Positions 1 to 7,035 of a DNA stretch of 8,916 bases are shown here, one piece after another. The DNA lies in the NCBI GenBank assembly GCA_937928585.1, contig CALEZK010000018.1, positions 1-8,916 of the forward strand, read 5' to 3'. Below the pieces are notes generated by a model. The model worked only from the letters and a program-made list of their open reading frames with translations, was not told the DNA's origin and searched no databases. Origin of the DNA: an uncultured bacterium (GTDB lineage: Bacteria > Hydrogenedentota > Hydrogenedentia > Hydrogenedentales > SLHB01). The stretch's first letter is position 1. Each line of letters opens with the position of its first letter. The translations under genes and the position numbers were made by a program.

Positions 1-621
1 GCATTGAAAGGGGTGAGTGACGCTGGTGCGTGTTCGAACGTCCACGTGGGGGGACAGAACTGCTACGTGAAAGAGAGCGGCGCGTACACCGGCGAGTTGA
101 GCCCCCAAATGATTCTGGATGCGGGTTGTAGCTGGGTGATCATCGGTCACAGCGAGCGGCGTCAGATTTTTGGCGAGACCGATGCGTTGTTGAACGAGAA
201 ATTGAAGTTTGCGCGTGCCGCCGGGTTGCAGGTGATGTTCTGCATCGGCGAGACGCTGGAAGAGCGCGAGAGCGGGCGCATGAACGCCGTGTTGACGCAG
301 CAGGTTTCAAAAGGACTGGAAGGCGTCGCGCCGGAGTCCTTTTCTGGGATCGCGCTGGCGTATGAGCCGGTCTGGGCGATAGGCACCGGCGTAACGGCAT
401 CGCCCCAGCAGGCGCAAGAAGCACACGCCTTTGTGCGTGAGTTGGTAACTGCGCAATTTGGTGCATCCATTTCGGGTGCGTTGCGGATTCAGTATGGTGG
501 GAGCGTGAAGCCGGACAATGCAGCGGAGTTAATGCGCAACCCTGATGTGGACGGGTTCCTCGTTGGCGGTGCCGCGCTCAAGGCGGACAGTTTCGCGGCG
601 ATAGTTAAAGCCGCTGTTTAG
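1..621 (+). CDS. tpiA: Triosephosphate isomerase (partial, 5' end outside window)
   Basis: Interconverts dihydroxyacetone phosphate and glyceraldehyde 3-phosphate in cytosolic glycolysis and gluconeogenesis. The frame is open from the first base and gives 206 visible residues of a (beta/alpha)8 barrel. The catalytic histidine sits in GHSERR (His at visible residue 50) and the catalytic base in AYEPVWAIGTG (Glu at visible residue 122), followed by the mobile loop 6 sequence. The phosphate-binding segments YGGSVKP and DGFLVGGAAL are intact near the C-terminus. Comparison with the usual length of about 250 residues implies that some 45 N-terminal residues, including the Asn-x-Lys active-site segment, lie upstream of the window. 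The stop codon TAG at 619-621 shares its last base with the GGAGG of secG, so the two genes are probably co-transcribed. tpiA next to secG is a common bacterial arrangement. Identification is secure; only the 5' end is unseen. Confidence 0.97.
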   Translation, partial: ALKGVSDAGACSNVHVGGQNCYVKESGAYTGELSPQMILDAGCSWVIIGHSERRQIFGETDALLNEKLKFARAAGLQVMFCIGETLEERESGRMNAVLTQQVSKGLEGVAPESFSGIALAYEPVWAIGTGVTASPQQAQEAHAFVRELVTAQFGASISGALRIQYGGSVKPDNAAELMRNPDVDGFLVGGAALKADSFAAIVKAAV

Positions 622-625
622 GAGG
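621..625 (+). promoter_or_regulatory. Ribosome binding site of secG
   Basis: GGAGG begins on the last base of the tpiA stop codon and lies 11 bases before the secG ATG. The overlap means secG has no room for its own promoter here and suggests that its translation is coupled to tpiA in one transcript. Confidence 0.75.
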
Positions 626-636
626 TTTGATTACCC

Positions 637-1116
637 ATGTTGGAAACAATCTTTTCGTGGACCACGCTTTGGTGGATCCTGATGCCTATCTACGTGTTTG
701 CGTGTTTGGGGCTCATCCTAATCGTTCTGATGCAGAAGGGTAAGGGGTCCGGGTTTGCGGGCGCGTTTGGCGTAGGCCCTGGGTCGGAGACCGTATTTGG
801 TCCGCGCGCGCGCAAGAGCCTTCCGGTAAAGCTGACGTATATCGCCGCGACTTTGTTCATGGTGCTTTCGCTGTGCCTGTCGCTAATCGTCGGTCGTGAA
901 TCGCGCGGCGCGGCACCGGATGTTGTGGCGGAAGACAGCGTTTCGGTTTCGCAGGACAAGGCGCTTGACGCCATCTTCGGCGAAGGATCCGAGCCAACGG
1001 CGGCCCCGGCCGCGACGGGCGGAGAGCCGACCGTTTCTGCAGCGCCTGCTGCGCCGGCCAGCGCGACGCCTGAAGCAGCGGCACCTGAGGCCCCAGCAGC
1101 ACCTTCCGGGCAATAG
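637..1116 (+). CDS. secG: Preprotein translocase subunit SecG
   Basis: Small inner-membrane subunit of the SecYEG channel that assists SecA-driven protein export. The 159-residue product has two predicted membrane helices at about residues 12-32 and 66-86. They are joined by the characteristic glycine-rich loop QKGKGSGFAGAFG (33-45) and a GPGSETVFG stretch, which is the SecG family signature. The region after residue 87 is not part of the conserved core: it starts mildly acidic and from about residue 110 becomes almost entirely Ala, Pro, Thr, Ser, Glu and Gly. Such low-complexity tails are known in SecG of several phyla, and this one probably forms a disordered extension. The ATG at 637 is chosen because it begins just before the first helix and follows GGAGG. 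A strong terminator follows 47 bases after the stop. Identification is confident; the role of the tail is unknown. Confidence 0.93.
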   Translation: MLETIFSWTTLWWILMPIYVFACLGLILIVLMQKGKGSGFAGAFGVGPGSETVFGPRARKSLPVKLTYIAATLFMVLSLCLSLIVGRESRGAAPDVVAEDSVSVSQDKALDAIFGEGSEPTAAPAATGGEPTVSAAPAAPASATPEAAAPEAPAAPSGQ

Positions 1117-1163
1117 CTGGGCGCGCCGGCCGGTATTTCCGGTAGCTTGTAGAGCATGTATGT

Positions 1164-1204
1164 CAACCGGCCCAAAGCCCTCTCGGCTTTGGGCCGGTTG
1201 TTTT
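1164..1204 (+). terminator. Strong rho-independent terminator after tpiA-secG
   Basis: A perfect 16-bp inverted repeat (1164-1179 pairing with 1185-1200, core CCGGCCCAAAGCC) closes over the 5-base loop CTCTC. The descending arm runs into TTGTTTT. This is a textbook intrinsic terminator shape for transcription from secG. It ends only about 20 bases before the murA start, so it also lies in any murA leader that begins upstream of it. It could therefore act as an attenuator-like element; see findings. Confidence 0.88.
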
Positions 1205-1210
1205 GAACGA

Positions 1211-1216
1211 GAGGGA
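1211..1216 (+). promoter_or_regulatory. Ribosome binding site deciding the murA start
   Basis: GAGGGA lies 7 bases before GTG at 1224. This favours that GTG over an in-frame TTG at 1203, which sits inside the T-run of the terminator and has no ribosome binding site of its own. Confidence 0.65.
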
Positions 1217-1223
1217 ATTCCGC

Positions 1224-2477
1224 GTGGACAAGATTCTAATTCGAGGTGGAAAGCCGCTGGATGGCGCCGTGCAGGTGCGCGGCGCGAAGAATGCCGCGTT
1301 ACCGCTGATGGCGGCGTCACTGCTTGCGGAGCAGGCGTGTACGCTGCACAACATCCCTTGCCTGCACGATGTGTTCACGATGGACAAGCTGCTTTCCTCG
1401 TTCGGCGCGCGCGTGGAATTCACCGGCCGGTACATGACGATAGATTCCTCGTCGGTGGACAATCAGGTTGCGAGCTATGACCTTGTACGCAAGATGCGGG
1501 CTTCATTTTTTGTGCTGGGCCCGCTGGTGGCGCGTTTTGGTTACGCGAAGGTATCGCTGCCAGGCGGCTGCGCGATAGGGACGCGTCCAGTCGATATCCA
1601 TTTGAAAGGTCTTGAGGCGCTGGGCGCGCAGATTGCCATCGAAGATGGATACGTCATCGCCAAGGGCGCGTTGATCGGCGCGAATTATTCGCTCGATTTT
1701 CCGAGCGTCGGCGCCACGGAAAACGTCATGATGGCCGCGACGCGCGCGAAGGGCGTTACCCGCTTGAGCAACGTGGCGCGGGAGCCGGAAATTGTTGATC
1801 TTGCACATTACTTGAACGCGATGGGCGCGCAGATCTCCGGGGCTGGCACAGACATGATAACGGTGGTCGGCGTGGATTCCTTGGCGGGAACCGAGCATAC
1901 CGTAATCTCCGACCGGATCGAGGCGGGCACTTTTCTGATTGCCGCATTGGCAACGCGCGGCGAGGTGACGGTGCTGAACGCGAACCCGGATCATTTGCCG
2001 AATTTTCTGAGCAAACTGCGCGATGCAGGGGCGGAATTGGAAATTGTGGGATCGCGCATTCGCTTGAGCGCGAAGAATGGCGGGAAGGCCGTGGATTTCA
2101 CGACCCAACCATTTCCGGGTTTCCCGACTGACCTCCAGGCGCAGATGATGGCGATGCTTTGCATTGCGGAAGGCACGAGCCTTATTCGGGAATCGGTCTT
2201 CGAGAACCGGTTCATGCAGGTTGCCGAGTTGGTGCGCATGGGCGCGTCTATCGGCATCGACGGCAATTCCGCCGTGGTAAAAGGCGTATCCACGCTTTCG
2301 GGAGCACCGGTGATGGCCTCTGACCTTCGGGCCAGTGCGGCGCTGGTAATCGCCGGGCTTGCCGCTACGAAGGGGGAGACGTCCATCGCGCGCGTCTATC
2401 ACATCGACCGCGGGTATGAGCGAATTGAAGAGCGCTTGGCGAGTTTGGGCGCGGATATCGAGCGGGTGCAGGAATAA
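1224..2477 (+). CDS. murA: UDP-N-acetylglucosamine 1-carboxyvinyltransferase (MurA)
   Basis: Transfers enolpyruvate from phosphoenolpyruvate to UDP-GlcNAc, the first committed step of peptidoglycan synthesis, in the cytosol. The 417-residue product matches the family length (E. coli 419). Visible motifs are the substrate-binding Lys22-Asn23 in GAKNAALP, and the catalytic cysteine at residue 116 in LPGGCAIGTRP. The general-base aspartate is at about residue 303 in FPTDLQAQ, and the PEP-contacting arginine at 396 in HIDRGYERIE. Having Cys rather than Asp in the loop is the fosfomycin-sensitive type; that sensitivity is inferred from the family. GTG at 1224 is preferred because the protein then opens MDKILIRGG as in known MurA proteins and has GAGGGA at a good distance. 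The gene follows a strong terminator and lies 56 bases before the chosen hisD start, so it probably heads a murA-hisD-hisC transcript. Confidence 0.97.
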   Translation: MDKILIRGGKPLDGAVQVRGAKNAALPLMAASLLAEQACTLHNIPCLHDVFTMDKLLSSFGARVEFTGRYMTIDSSSVDNQVASYDLVRKMRASFFVLGPLVARFGYAKVSLPGGCAIGTRPVDIHLKGLEALGAQIAIEDGYVIAKGALIGANYSLDFPSVGATENVMMAATRAKGVTRLSNVAREPEIVDLAHYLNAMGAQISGAGTDMITVVGVDSLAGTEHTVISDRIEAGTFLIAALATRGEVTVLNANPDHLPNFLSKLRDAGAELEIVGSRIRLSAKNGGKAVDFTTQPFPGFPTDLQAQMMAMLCIAEGTSLIRESVFENRFMQVAELVRMGASIGIDGNSAVVKGVSTLSGAPVMASDLRASAALVIAGLAATKGETSIARVYHIDRGYERIEERLASLGADIERVQE

Positions 2478-2533
2478 GTGCGCATGCGCCGGACATTCAA
2501 TGGAACATACGCGTGATCCAAACGGCGGTGGGT

Positions 2534-3838
2534 ATGAAGCGATACGACATTACAAGAGAAAGCGCGTTTGCCGAGGCTTGCTCACGCATTACGCGCAGCG
2601 GGGCGGACGACAACGCGAACGCCGATGCAACCGATAAGCTCAATGCGACACGTTCGATTGTAGAGGCTGTGCGGGACCGAGGCGATGCCGCGGTTGCCGA
2701 GTTCACCGAACGCTTCGACAAAGTGAACCTATCGAGCGCGCAGTTCGAGATTGGTCCCAAAGAGATAGACGCTGCGATGAATCGCGTCGAGCGCAATGTG
2801 CTCTCTGCGCTGGAACGCGCGCACGCAAACATCAGTGCGTTTCACGAGAAAAACCTTCGCTCGTCCTGGGAAGAGACCTCGGCCGATGGCAGCGTGATTG
2901 GACAACGCCTGACTTCCATCGAGAGTGTCGGTCTGTATGTGCCGGGCGGCACGGCATTCTATCCTTCCTCCGTTCTAATGAACATCGTTCCGGCGCGCGT
3001 TGCCGGGGTGCGGGACATCGTCATGGTGTCGCCGCCATCATTCGAGGGGAGCATACACCCGCTGGTGCTTGCGGCGGCGCGCATTGCCGGTGCGTCACGT
3101 GTATTTCGTGTTGGCGGCGCGCAATCAATCGCGGCGCTGGCTTATGGGACGGAATCGATCCCACAGGTGTTGAAGATTGCTGGACCGGGCAATGCGTACG
3201 TCACCTTGGCGAAACGGATTGTATCGGGCGTTTGCGACATCGACAAAGAAGCGGGGCCTTCCGAGGTTGTCGTACTTGCGGACGAGAATGCGGATCCGCG
3301 TCAAGTAGCGATGGAATTGCTCGCGCAGGCCGAACACGACGTCGATGCGCGCGCCATCCTCGTGACGCCTTCGGCGGTGTTGGTGGAGAAGGTGCTGGAG
3401 GCGATCGAATTGGAACTTCGGACGCTTCCGCGCGCGGAGATCATCACGAAGTCTTTGCAGGCGCATGGTGAGATTTATGTCACGCGGAACTTGGAAGACG
3501 GCGAGCAGTTGACCAACTTGTTGGCGCCCGAACACCTGAGCATTCAGACTGGCGACCCCAGAAGTTCGCTCGCGCGGATACCGAATGTTGGGTGCGCTGT
3601 GCTGGGCGGCGGCACTTCGGTGGCGGTTGGCGATTACTACGCTGGACCAAACCACATTTTACCGACGGGCCGCAAGGCGCGGTTCTCGTCGCCGTTGACC
3701 GCGGAAGACTTCCGGAAAGTGACAAGCATCATTTCCTTTTCGCCAGAGCGCATGCGGGCCGCCGCGGACGACATTATTGCATTGGCGAACGCGGAGCAAT
3801 TGCAGGCGCACGCCCGCGCCGTGGAGATTCGACGATGA
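2534..3838 (+). CDS. hisD: Histidinol dehydrogenase (HisD)
   Basis: Catalyses the last two steps of histidine biosynthesis, NAD-dependent oxidation of L-histidinol to histidine, as a zinc enzyme in the cytosol. The conserved core YVPGGTAFYPSSVLMN and the AGPGNAYVT segment are present. Family zinc ligands and catalytic residues are all visible, numbered from ATG 2534: Gln265 and His268 in QAEHDVDA, Glu333-His334 in APEHLS, Asp367 in GDYYAGPNH, and His426 near the C-terminus. The length of 434 residues equals that of E. coli HisD. The start is uncertain. ATG 2534 has GGCGG 5 bases upstream and gives the usual length, whereas an in-frame GTG at 2513 would add seven residues with only a weak GGA upstream. 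The last four bases overlap the hisC start (ATGA), implying translational coupling. hisG, which often sits between murA and hisD in proteobacteria, is absent here. Confidence 0.96.
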   Translation: MKRYDITRESAFAEACSRITRSGADDNANADATDKLNATRSIVEAVRDRGDAAVAEFTERFDKVNLSSAQFEIGPKEIDAAMNRVERNVLSALERAHANISAFHEKNLRSSWEETSADGSVIGQRLTSIESVGLYVPGGTAFYPSSVLMNIVPARVAGVRDIVMVSPPSFEGSIHPLVLAAARIAGASRVFRVGGAQSIAALAYGTESIPQVLKIAGPGNAYVTLAKRIVSGVCDIDKEAGPSEVVVLADENADPRQVAMELLAQAEHDVDARAILVTPSAVLVEKVLEAIELELRTLPRAEIITKSLQAHGEIYVTRNLEDGEQLTNLLAPEHLSIQTGDPRSSLARIPNVGCAVLGGGTSVAVGDYYAGPNHILPTGRKARFSSPLTAEDFRKVTSIISFSPERMRAAADDIIALANAEQLQAHARAVEIRR

Positions 3839-4914
3839 AGTATGCGCGCGAAATACTGCGCGGGGTAGAGGGTTACGTTCCAGGCGAACAGCCGAAGATG
3901 CCGGGAATGGTGAAGCTCAATACGAATGAGAACCCTTATCCTCCGTCGCCGCGTGTGCTGCAGGCTCTGCGAGAAGTTTCGACCGAGACGATTCGGAAGT
4001 ATCCTGATCCAGTATCGCTGGCGCTGCGGAGTGCGGTGGCGGAACGATACGGGTATGCCGGACCGGAGTGGGTCGTCGCTGGAAATGGGATGGACGATGT
4101 GTTGGCGATGACGATACGGGCGTTCGTCGATCCGGGTGACACGATCGCGTCGCCCTATCCGACTTACACGTTATACGAGACCCTCTCCGCGTTGCATGGC
4201 GCCGTTTTCAAGTATGTCCAGTTGGACGGCGAATATTTCCTGCCGGAAGAAATCTACGAAACCAAGGCGCGGGTAATATTCGTGCCGCGGCCAAACGCGC
4301 CCACGGGTACAACTTCACCGTTGAAGTCCATCGAACGACTTTGCAAATCCTTTCCGGGAATCGTGTTTGTGGATGAGGCGTACGTCGATTTTGCGGAAGA
4401 TTCGTGCATCGACTTCCCAAAAGAGTTTGAGAACGTGATCATTGGGCGGACTTTCTCCAAGGCGTATGCGCTTTGCGGACTGCGGCTTGGGTATGCGGTT
4501 GCACGACCGGAGTTGATTGCGGAGTTTATGAAAGTTCGTGATTCATACAATGTGAACGCGATTGCGCAGGCGGGAGGGCTCGCCGCATTCGGCGACGAGG
4601 CGTATCTCGAAGCAACGGTGAAGCGCATCAAGAAGAATCGCGAATGGCTCACCAGCGCGCTGACCGACATGGGATTCTGGGTGCCGGAATCCAGAGCAAA
4701 TTTCGTGTTGGCGCACAGAAAACGCGCTCCATTTGCGCGCGATATTTTTCAGGCACTTCGGGAACGCGCGATAATCGTGCGGTATTTCGATGCGCCGCGG
4801 TTGCAGGATGCGCTGCGGATCACAGTTGGGTCCGAGGCGGAAATCGAAAAACTCATAGACGCGTTGCGCGAAATCCTAACGCCCTCGAGCGGCAATGGCT
4901 CCGTGTTAGACTAA
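3835..4914 (+). CDS. hisC: Histidinol-phosphate aminotransferase (HisC)
   Basis: PLP-dependent class I/II aminotransferase that converts imidazole-acetol phosphate plus glutamate to L-histidinol phosphate, the step just before histidinol formation. The 359-residue product has the family landmarks in order: LNTNENPYPPSP near the N-terminus, RKYPDP, GNGMDD for cofactor phosphate contact, Asn154 in PNAPTG, and Asp180 in VDEAYVDF. The Schiff-base lysine is K209 in TFSKAYALCGLRLGY, with the phosphate-binding arginine R217 close behind. The reading frame extends further upstream inside hisD, but the ATG at 3835 overlaps the hisD stop as ATGA and gives the correct family start. Neighbouring hisD supports HisC over another aminotransferase. 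Some HisC enzymes also act on aromatic amino acids, which sequence alone cannot exclude. Confidence 0.95.
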   Translation: MKYAREILRGVEGYVPGEQPKMPGMVKLNTNENPYPPSPRVLQALREVSTETIRKYPDPVSLALRSAVAERYGYAGPEWVVAGNGMDDVLAMTIRAFVDPGDTIASPYPTYTLYETLSALHGAVFKYVQLDGEYFLPEEIYETKARVIFVPRPNAPTGTTSPLKSIERLCKSFPGIVFVDEAYVDFAEDSCIDFPKEFENVIIGRTFSKAYALCGLRLGYAVARPELIAEFMKVRDSYNVNAIAQAGGLAAFGDEAYLEATVKRIKKNREWLTSALTDMGFWVPESRANFVLAHRKRAPFARDIFQALRERAIIVRYFDAPRLQDALRITVGSEAEIEKLIDALREILTPSSGNGSVLD

Positions 4915-4977
4915 AATGAATCGGTCAGTCAGGCCTATGGTTCTCCGGAAGGCTGCGAAGTACGGAGAGAGTAAGAG

Positions 4978-5994
4978 ATGCCCCATCGAATCATGCTAGC
5001 TGCCGCGTTCGCGGTTCTGATCCATTCGGTCGCTTTTGGCGCGGAGCTAAACTGGGAGGTCAAGGAGGTTGCCCCGGGAGGCCGGATCGACGCCGTGGCC
5101 TACCTGGGTGAGGGTGTCGTGATTGCGGCATCGCGCAATCCAAAGCCGGGCCATGTTTTTCGCAGCGCGGATGTTGGACGAACCTGGACGGATGGTGGCA
5201 ATTTGCTGGGAGACGATCCGATCGCCTCAAGCATATCCTGCCTCGCCTCGGGGGGCAGGGGCATCGCGTATTTCCTTACGGGCGACGGGCAGGTCTGGAA
5301 ATCGGAGGATTGGGGCGCGAATTGGAATAGTTTTGGCCAGGTCACTCGGAACCCACGCCACCTTCAGTTTCTACACAGCTACGGCATCGCCGTACTACCT
5401 TCGGGCACGGTGCTGGTTAGCGACACCAATCCTACCGGCGGCCATATCTTTCGCTCGGAGAACGGCGGCAAGGATTGGCAGGATATCGGTATCGCGTCGC
5501 CTATGGCCCTATACCGGTTCGAGACGACGCCGGATGGCGTGCTCGTGAACGGATGGGCTGGTCATGTCTACAAGAGCATCGACGACGGCCGTTCCTGGAC
5601 GGACAAAGGTCGGCTCTCGGAATCGGCTTTGTACGCGACCACTTATCTGGAGAACGGCGTGGCGCTGCAAGGCGCCGAAGACGGCAGACTCTACCGGAGC
5701 GTCGATCATGGCGAGACTTGGGCCGAATCCGTCAGGTTAGACGGTGCTGCCGACGATTTCGCTTATATGGGGGGCGGGGTCGTTCTTTACAGCACCTACA
5801 CCAGCGTGTTAAACCTCTATCTGTCTCGAGATCACGGGAAGACTTGGAAAACTATGGGCCCCGTGCCCACCGGTGCCCCGGAAGATGTGTTGGATCACTT
5901 CGTCCCCGTGACCTTCGAGGGCAAGACGTATGTCGTCGGCGGAAGCAAGAAGGGGTATCTGTTGCGCGTTTCGTTGCGTGAGCCGGGCGAGTAG
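4978..5994 (+). CDS. Secreted protein with six Asp-box (BNR) repeats, probable beta-propeller
   Basis: Function unknown. The 338-residue product begins with a likely Sec signal peptide: a basic start, a hydrophobic stretch at about residues 6-20, and a plausible cleavage near residue 21-22 (VAFGA). Six Asp-box motifs of the pattern SxDxGxTW follow at residues 63-70, 109-116, 160-167, 200-207, 241-248 and 283-290. Their regular spacing of 40-51 residues fits one per blade of a six-bladed propeller. The third box has Asn for Asp (SENGGKDW). Such repeats occur in sialidases, YCF48-like and sortilin-type proteins. I do not see the sialidase RIP motif or a clear arginine triad, so an enzymatic sialidase call is not justified. 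The ATG at 4978 has GGAGAG 8 bases upstream. The gene starts 63 bases after hisC and ends 29 bases before the protease gene. An export or periplasmic scaffold role is inference. Confidence 0.82.
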   Translation: MPHRIMLAAAFAVLIHSVAFGAELNWEVKEVAPGGRIDAVAYLGEGVVIAASRNPKPGHVFRSADVGRTWTDGGNLLGDDPIASSISCLASGGRGIAYFLTGDGQVWKSEDWGANWNSFGQVTRNPRHLQFLHSYGIAVLPSGTVLVSDTNPTGGHIFRSENGGKDWQDIGIASPMALYRFETTPDGVLVNGWAGHVYKSIDDGRSWTDKGRLSESALYATTYLENGVALQGAEDGRLYRSVDHGETWAESVRLDGAADDFAYMGGGVVLYSTYTSVLNLYLSRDHGKTWKTMGPVPTGAPEDVLDHFVPVTFEGKTYVVGGSKKGYLLRVSLREPGE

Positions 5995-6010
5995 TCGGTT
6001 CTCTACATTT

Positions 6011-6014
6011 GGAG
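6011..6014 (+). promoter_or_regulatory. Ribosome binding site deciding the M48 protease start
   Basis: GGAG lies 9 bases before ATG 6024. The alternative in-frame TTG at 6009 overlaps this site and would add five residues ahead of a normal lipoprotein signal peptide, so the ATG is preferred. Confidence 0.65.
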
Positions 6015-6023
6015 TTTAGAGAC

Positions 6024-6854
6024 ATGCACCGTAAGTCCTTCAAGAAAGTTTCCCTTTGCTCACTCCTGGCGCTTGCCGCGCTCGGAATCGCGGGTTGCGT
6101 GACGCCCGGCGAGGGACCACAGCCGAATCGCATCTCGACTGAACAAGAAATTGAGTTTGGGAACCAGATGGCGGCGGAAATTGAGAAGGAAGACAAGGCG
6201 CTCGCGAACCCGGCAATCCAGAAGTACATCAGCGACATGGGTCAGCGACTTGCGAAGCAGGCAGCGCGGCAGGACGTGCCGTACGCGTTCACGGTGATCG
6301 ACAATCCGGAAGTGGTCAATGCGTTCGCGATTCCCGGCGGACGGATGTATATCTACACCGGTCTTATGAGGATGTGCGAAAACGAGGCCCAGCTTGCTTC
6401 GGTAATGGCGCACGAGATTGCGCACGTTGCGGCGCATCACCACGGCGAAACGATCACGCGCCAGATGAACGCGGAATTGATTCAAAGCATTTTGCTGGGT
6501 AACAGCAACTCCGAGTTGATACGTATTGGGGCGCAAATTGCGGGCGCGTCGCGCGCGAGTTGGTTCAGTCGCGCGCAGGAACGCGAAGCGGACAAGTTGG
6601 GTATGGATTATTTGTTTCGCGCGGGGTACAAACCCGAGGCGATGGTGGATTTCATGCAGAAGCTTGCGCAGTATGAGGGTAGCCAGGGCGGGGCCCAGCC
6701 GGGTGTCATGAAATTGTTTGCTTCGCACCCGGCAACGACCGAGCGCATTGCCAACCTGAACACGCTCATGCAGCAGTATCCCATCGACTTGCGCAACGCG
6801 AATCAGAACTACTTCGACCGGTACAAAGCGAACATACTGGACAAGCTGAAGTAG
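6024..6854 (+). CDS. M48 family zinc metalloprotease, predicted lipoprotein
   Basis: Predicted envelope protease of the Ste24/HtpX/LoiP/BepA superfamily, probably involved in periplasmic protein quality control. The 276-residue product starts with a basic, hydrophobic signal ending in a lipobox (IAGC, lipidated Cys at residue 25) with Val at +2, which predicts outer-membrane sorting in a Gram-negative cell. The zinc site is His130-Glu131-x-x-His134 in AHEIAH, with the third ligand Glu188 in the EREAD motif. His235 in SHPATTERI matches the conserved downstream histidine. The protein ends soon after the catalytic domain, without the C-terminal TPR domain of BepA, so it resembles LoiP/YggG or the short M48 peptidases more. 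It sits 29 bases after the Asp-box gene on the same strand, and co-transcription is plausible. The substrate is not known. Confidence 0.92.
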   Translation: MHRKSFKKVSLCSLLALAALGIAGCVTPGEGPQPNRISTEQEIEFGNQMAAEIEKEDKALANPAIQKYISDMGQRLAKQAARQDVPYAFTVIDNPEVVNAFAIPGGRMYIYTGLMRMCENEAQLASVMAHEIAHVAAHHHGETITRQMNAELIQSILLGNSNSELIRIGAQIAGASRASWFSRAQEREADKLGMDYLFRAGYKPEAMVDFMQKLAQYEGSQGGAQPGVMKLFASHPATTERIANLNTLMQQYPIDLRNANQNYFDRYKANILDKLK

Positions 6855-6868
6855 CCCGGATTTTAACA

Positions 6869-6892
6869 CGCAAATCGGACAACCGATCTGCG
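6869..6892. other. Small imperfect hairpin after the M48 gene
   Basis: CGCAAATCGG and CCGATCTGCG form a 10-bp stem with one A-C mismatch around the loop ACAA, 15 bases after the protease stop. No T-run follows on the + strand, so it is not a canonical intrinsic terminator. It could be a transcript-end processing structure or have no function. Confidence 0.4.
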
Positions 6893-6962
6893 ATAGCGAA
6901 TACAGTGGCTCGTGAAGTCTCCAGATGCAGTTCTTGTTTACAAGGCGTGCGCGCAAAAAGTC

Positions 6963-6988
6963 TTCACCTGTGAACCTGTGAACCTGTG
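6963..6988. repeat. Short tandem repeat ACCTGTGA (about 3 copies) with a palindromic edge
   Basis: Two exact copies of ACCTGTGA at 6966-6973 and 6974-6981 are followed by a seven-base partial copy at 6982-6988. The left edge also makes the palindrome TTCAC-CT-GTGAA at 6963-6974. The block lies in the 181-base spacer about 50 bases before the acyltransferase start. It could be a regulator binding site or simple slippage; no function is shown. Confidence 0.55.
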
Positions 6989-7035
6989 GGCTAGGGTACT
7001 TTCATCGGCATCTGCGTTTGCGATATCCTGCGGCC

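Noticed and set aside
896..1480. 194-codon + strand open frame spanning the secG end, terminator and murA start
   Set aside because: It is arginine-rich, has no domain, and would cross a strong terminator while overlapping two well supported genes.
1503..2402. 299-codon open frame on the - strand
   Set aside because: It lies wholly inside murA, which has complete catalytic motifs. The antisense product has no recognisable domain and arises from GC-rich codon bias.
3592..3834. Extension of the hisC frame upstream into hisD
   Set aside because: The family start and the ATGA overlap at 3835 fit HisC length and motif positions. The extra residues overlap the conserved hisD C-terminus.
6060..6956. 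298-codon open frame on the - strand
   Set aside because: It is antisense to nearly the whole M48 protease gene and shows no domain or ribosome binding site that I recognise.
6970..6988. TGTGA half-sites resembling a CRP-type operator
   Set aside because: There is no matching TCACA half-site at the required spacing; the pattern is explained by the 8-base tandem repeat.
7001..7029. Possible promoter TTCATC with a 17-base gap to TATCCT before the acyltransferase
   Set aside because: The matches are only 3/6 and 4/6, and the start point would fall on the ATG itself. This is too weak to annotate.
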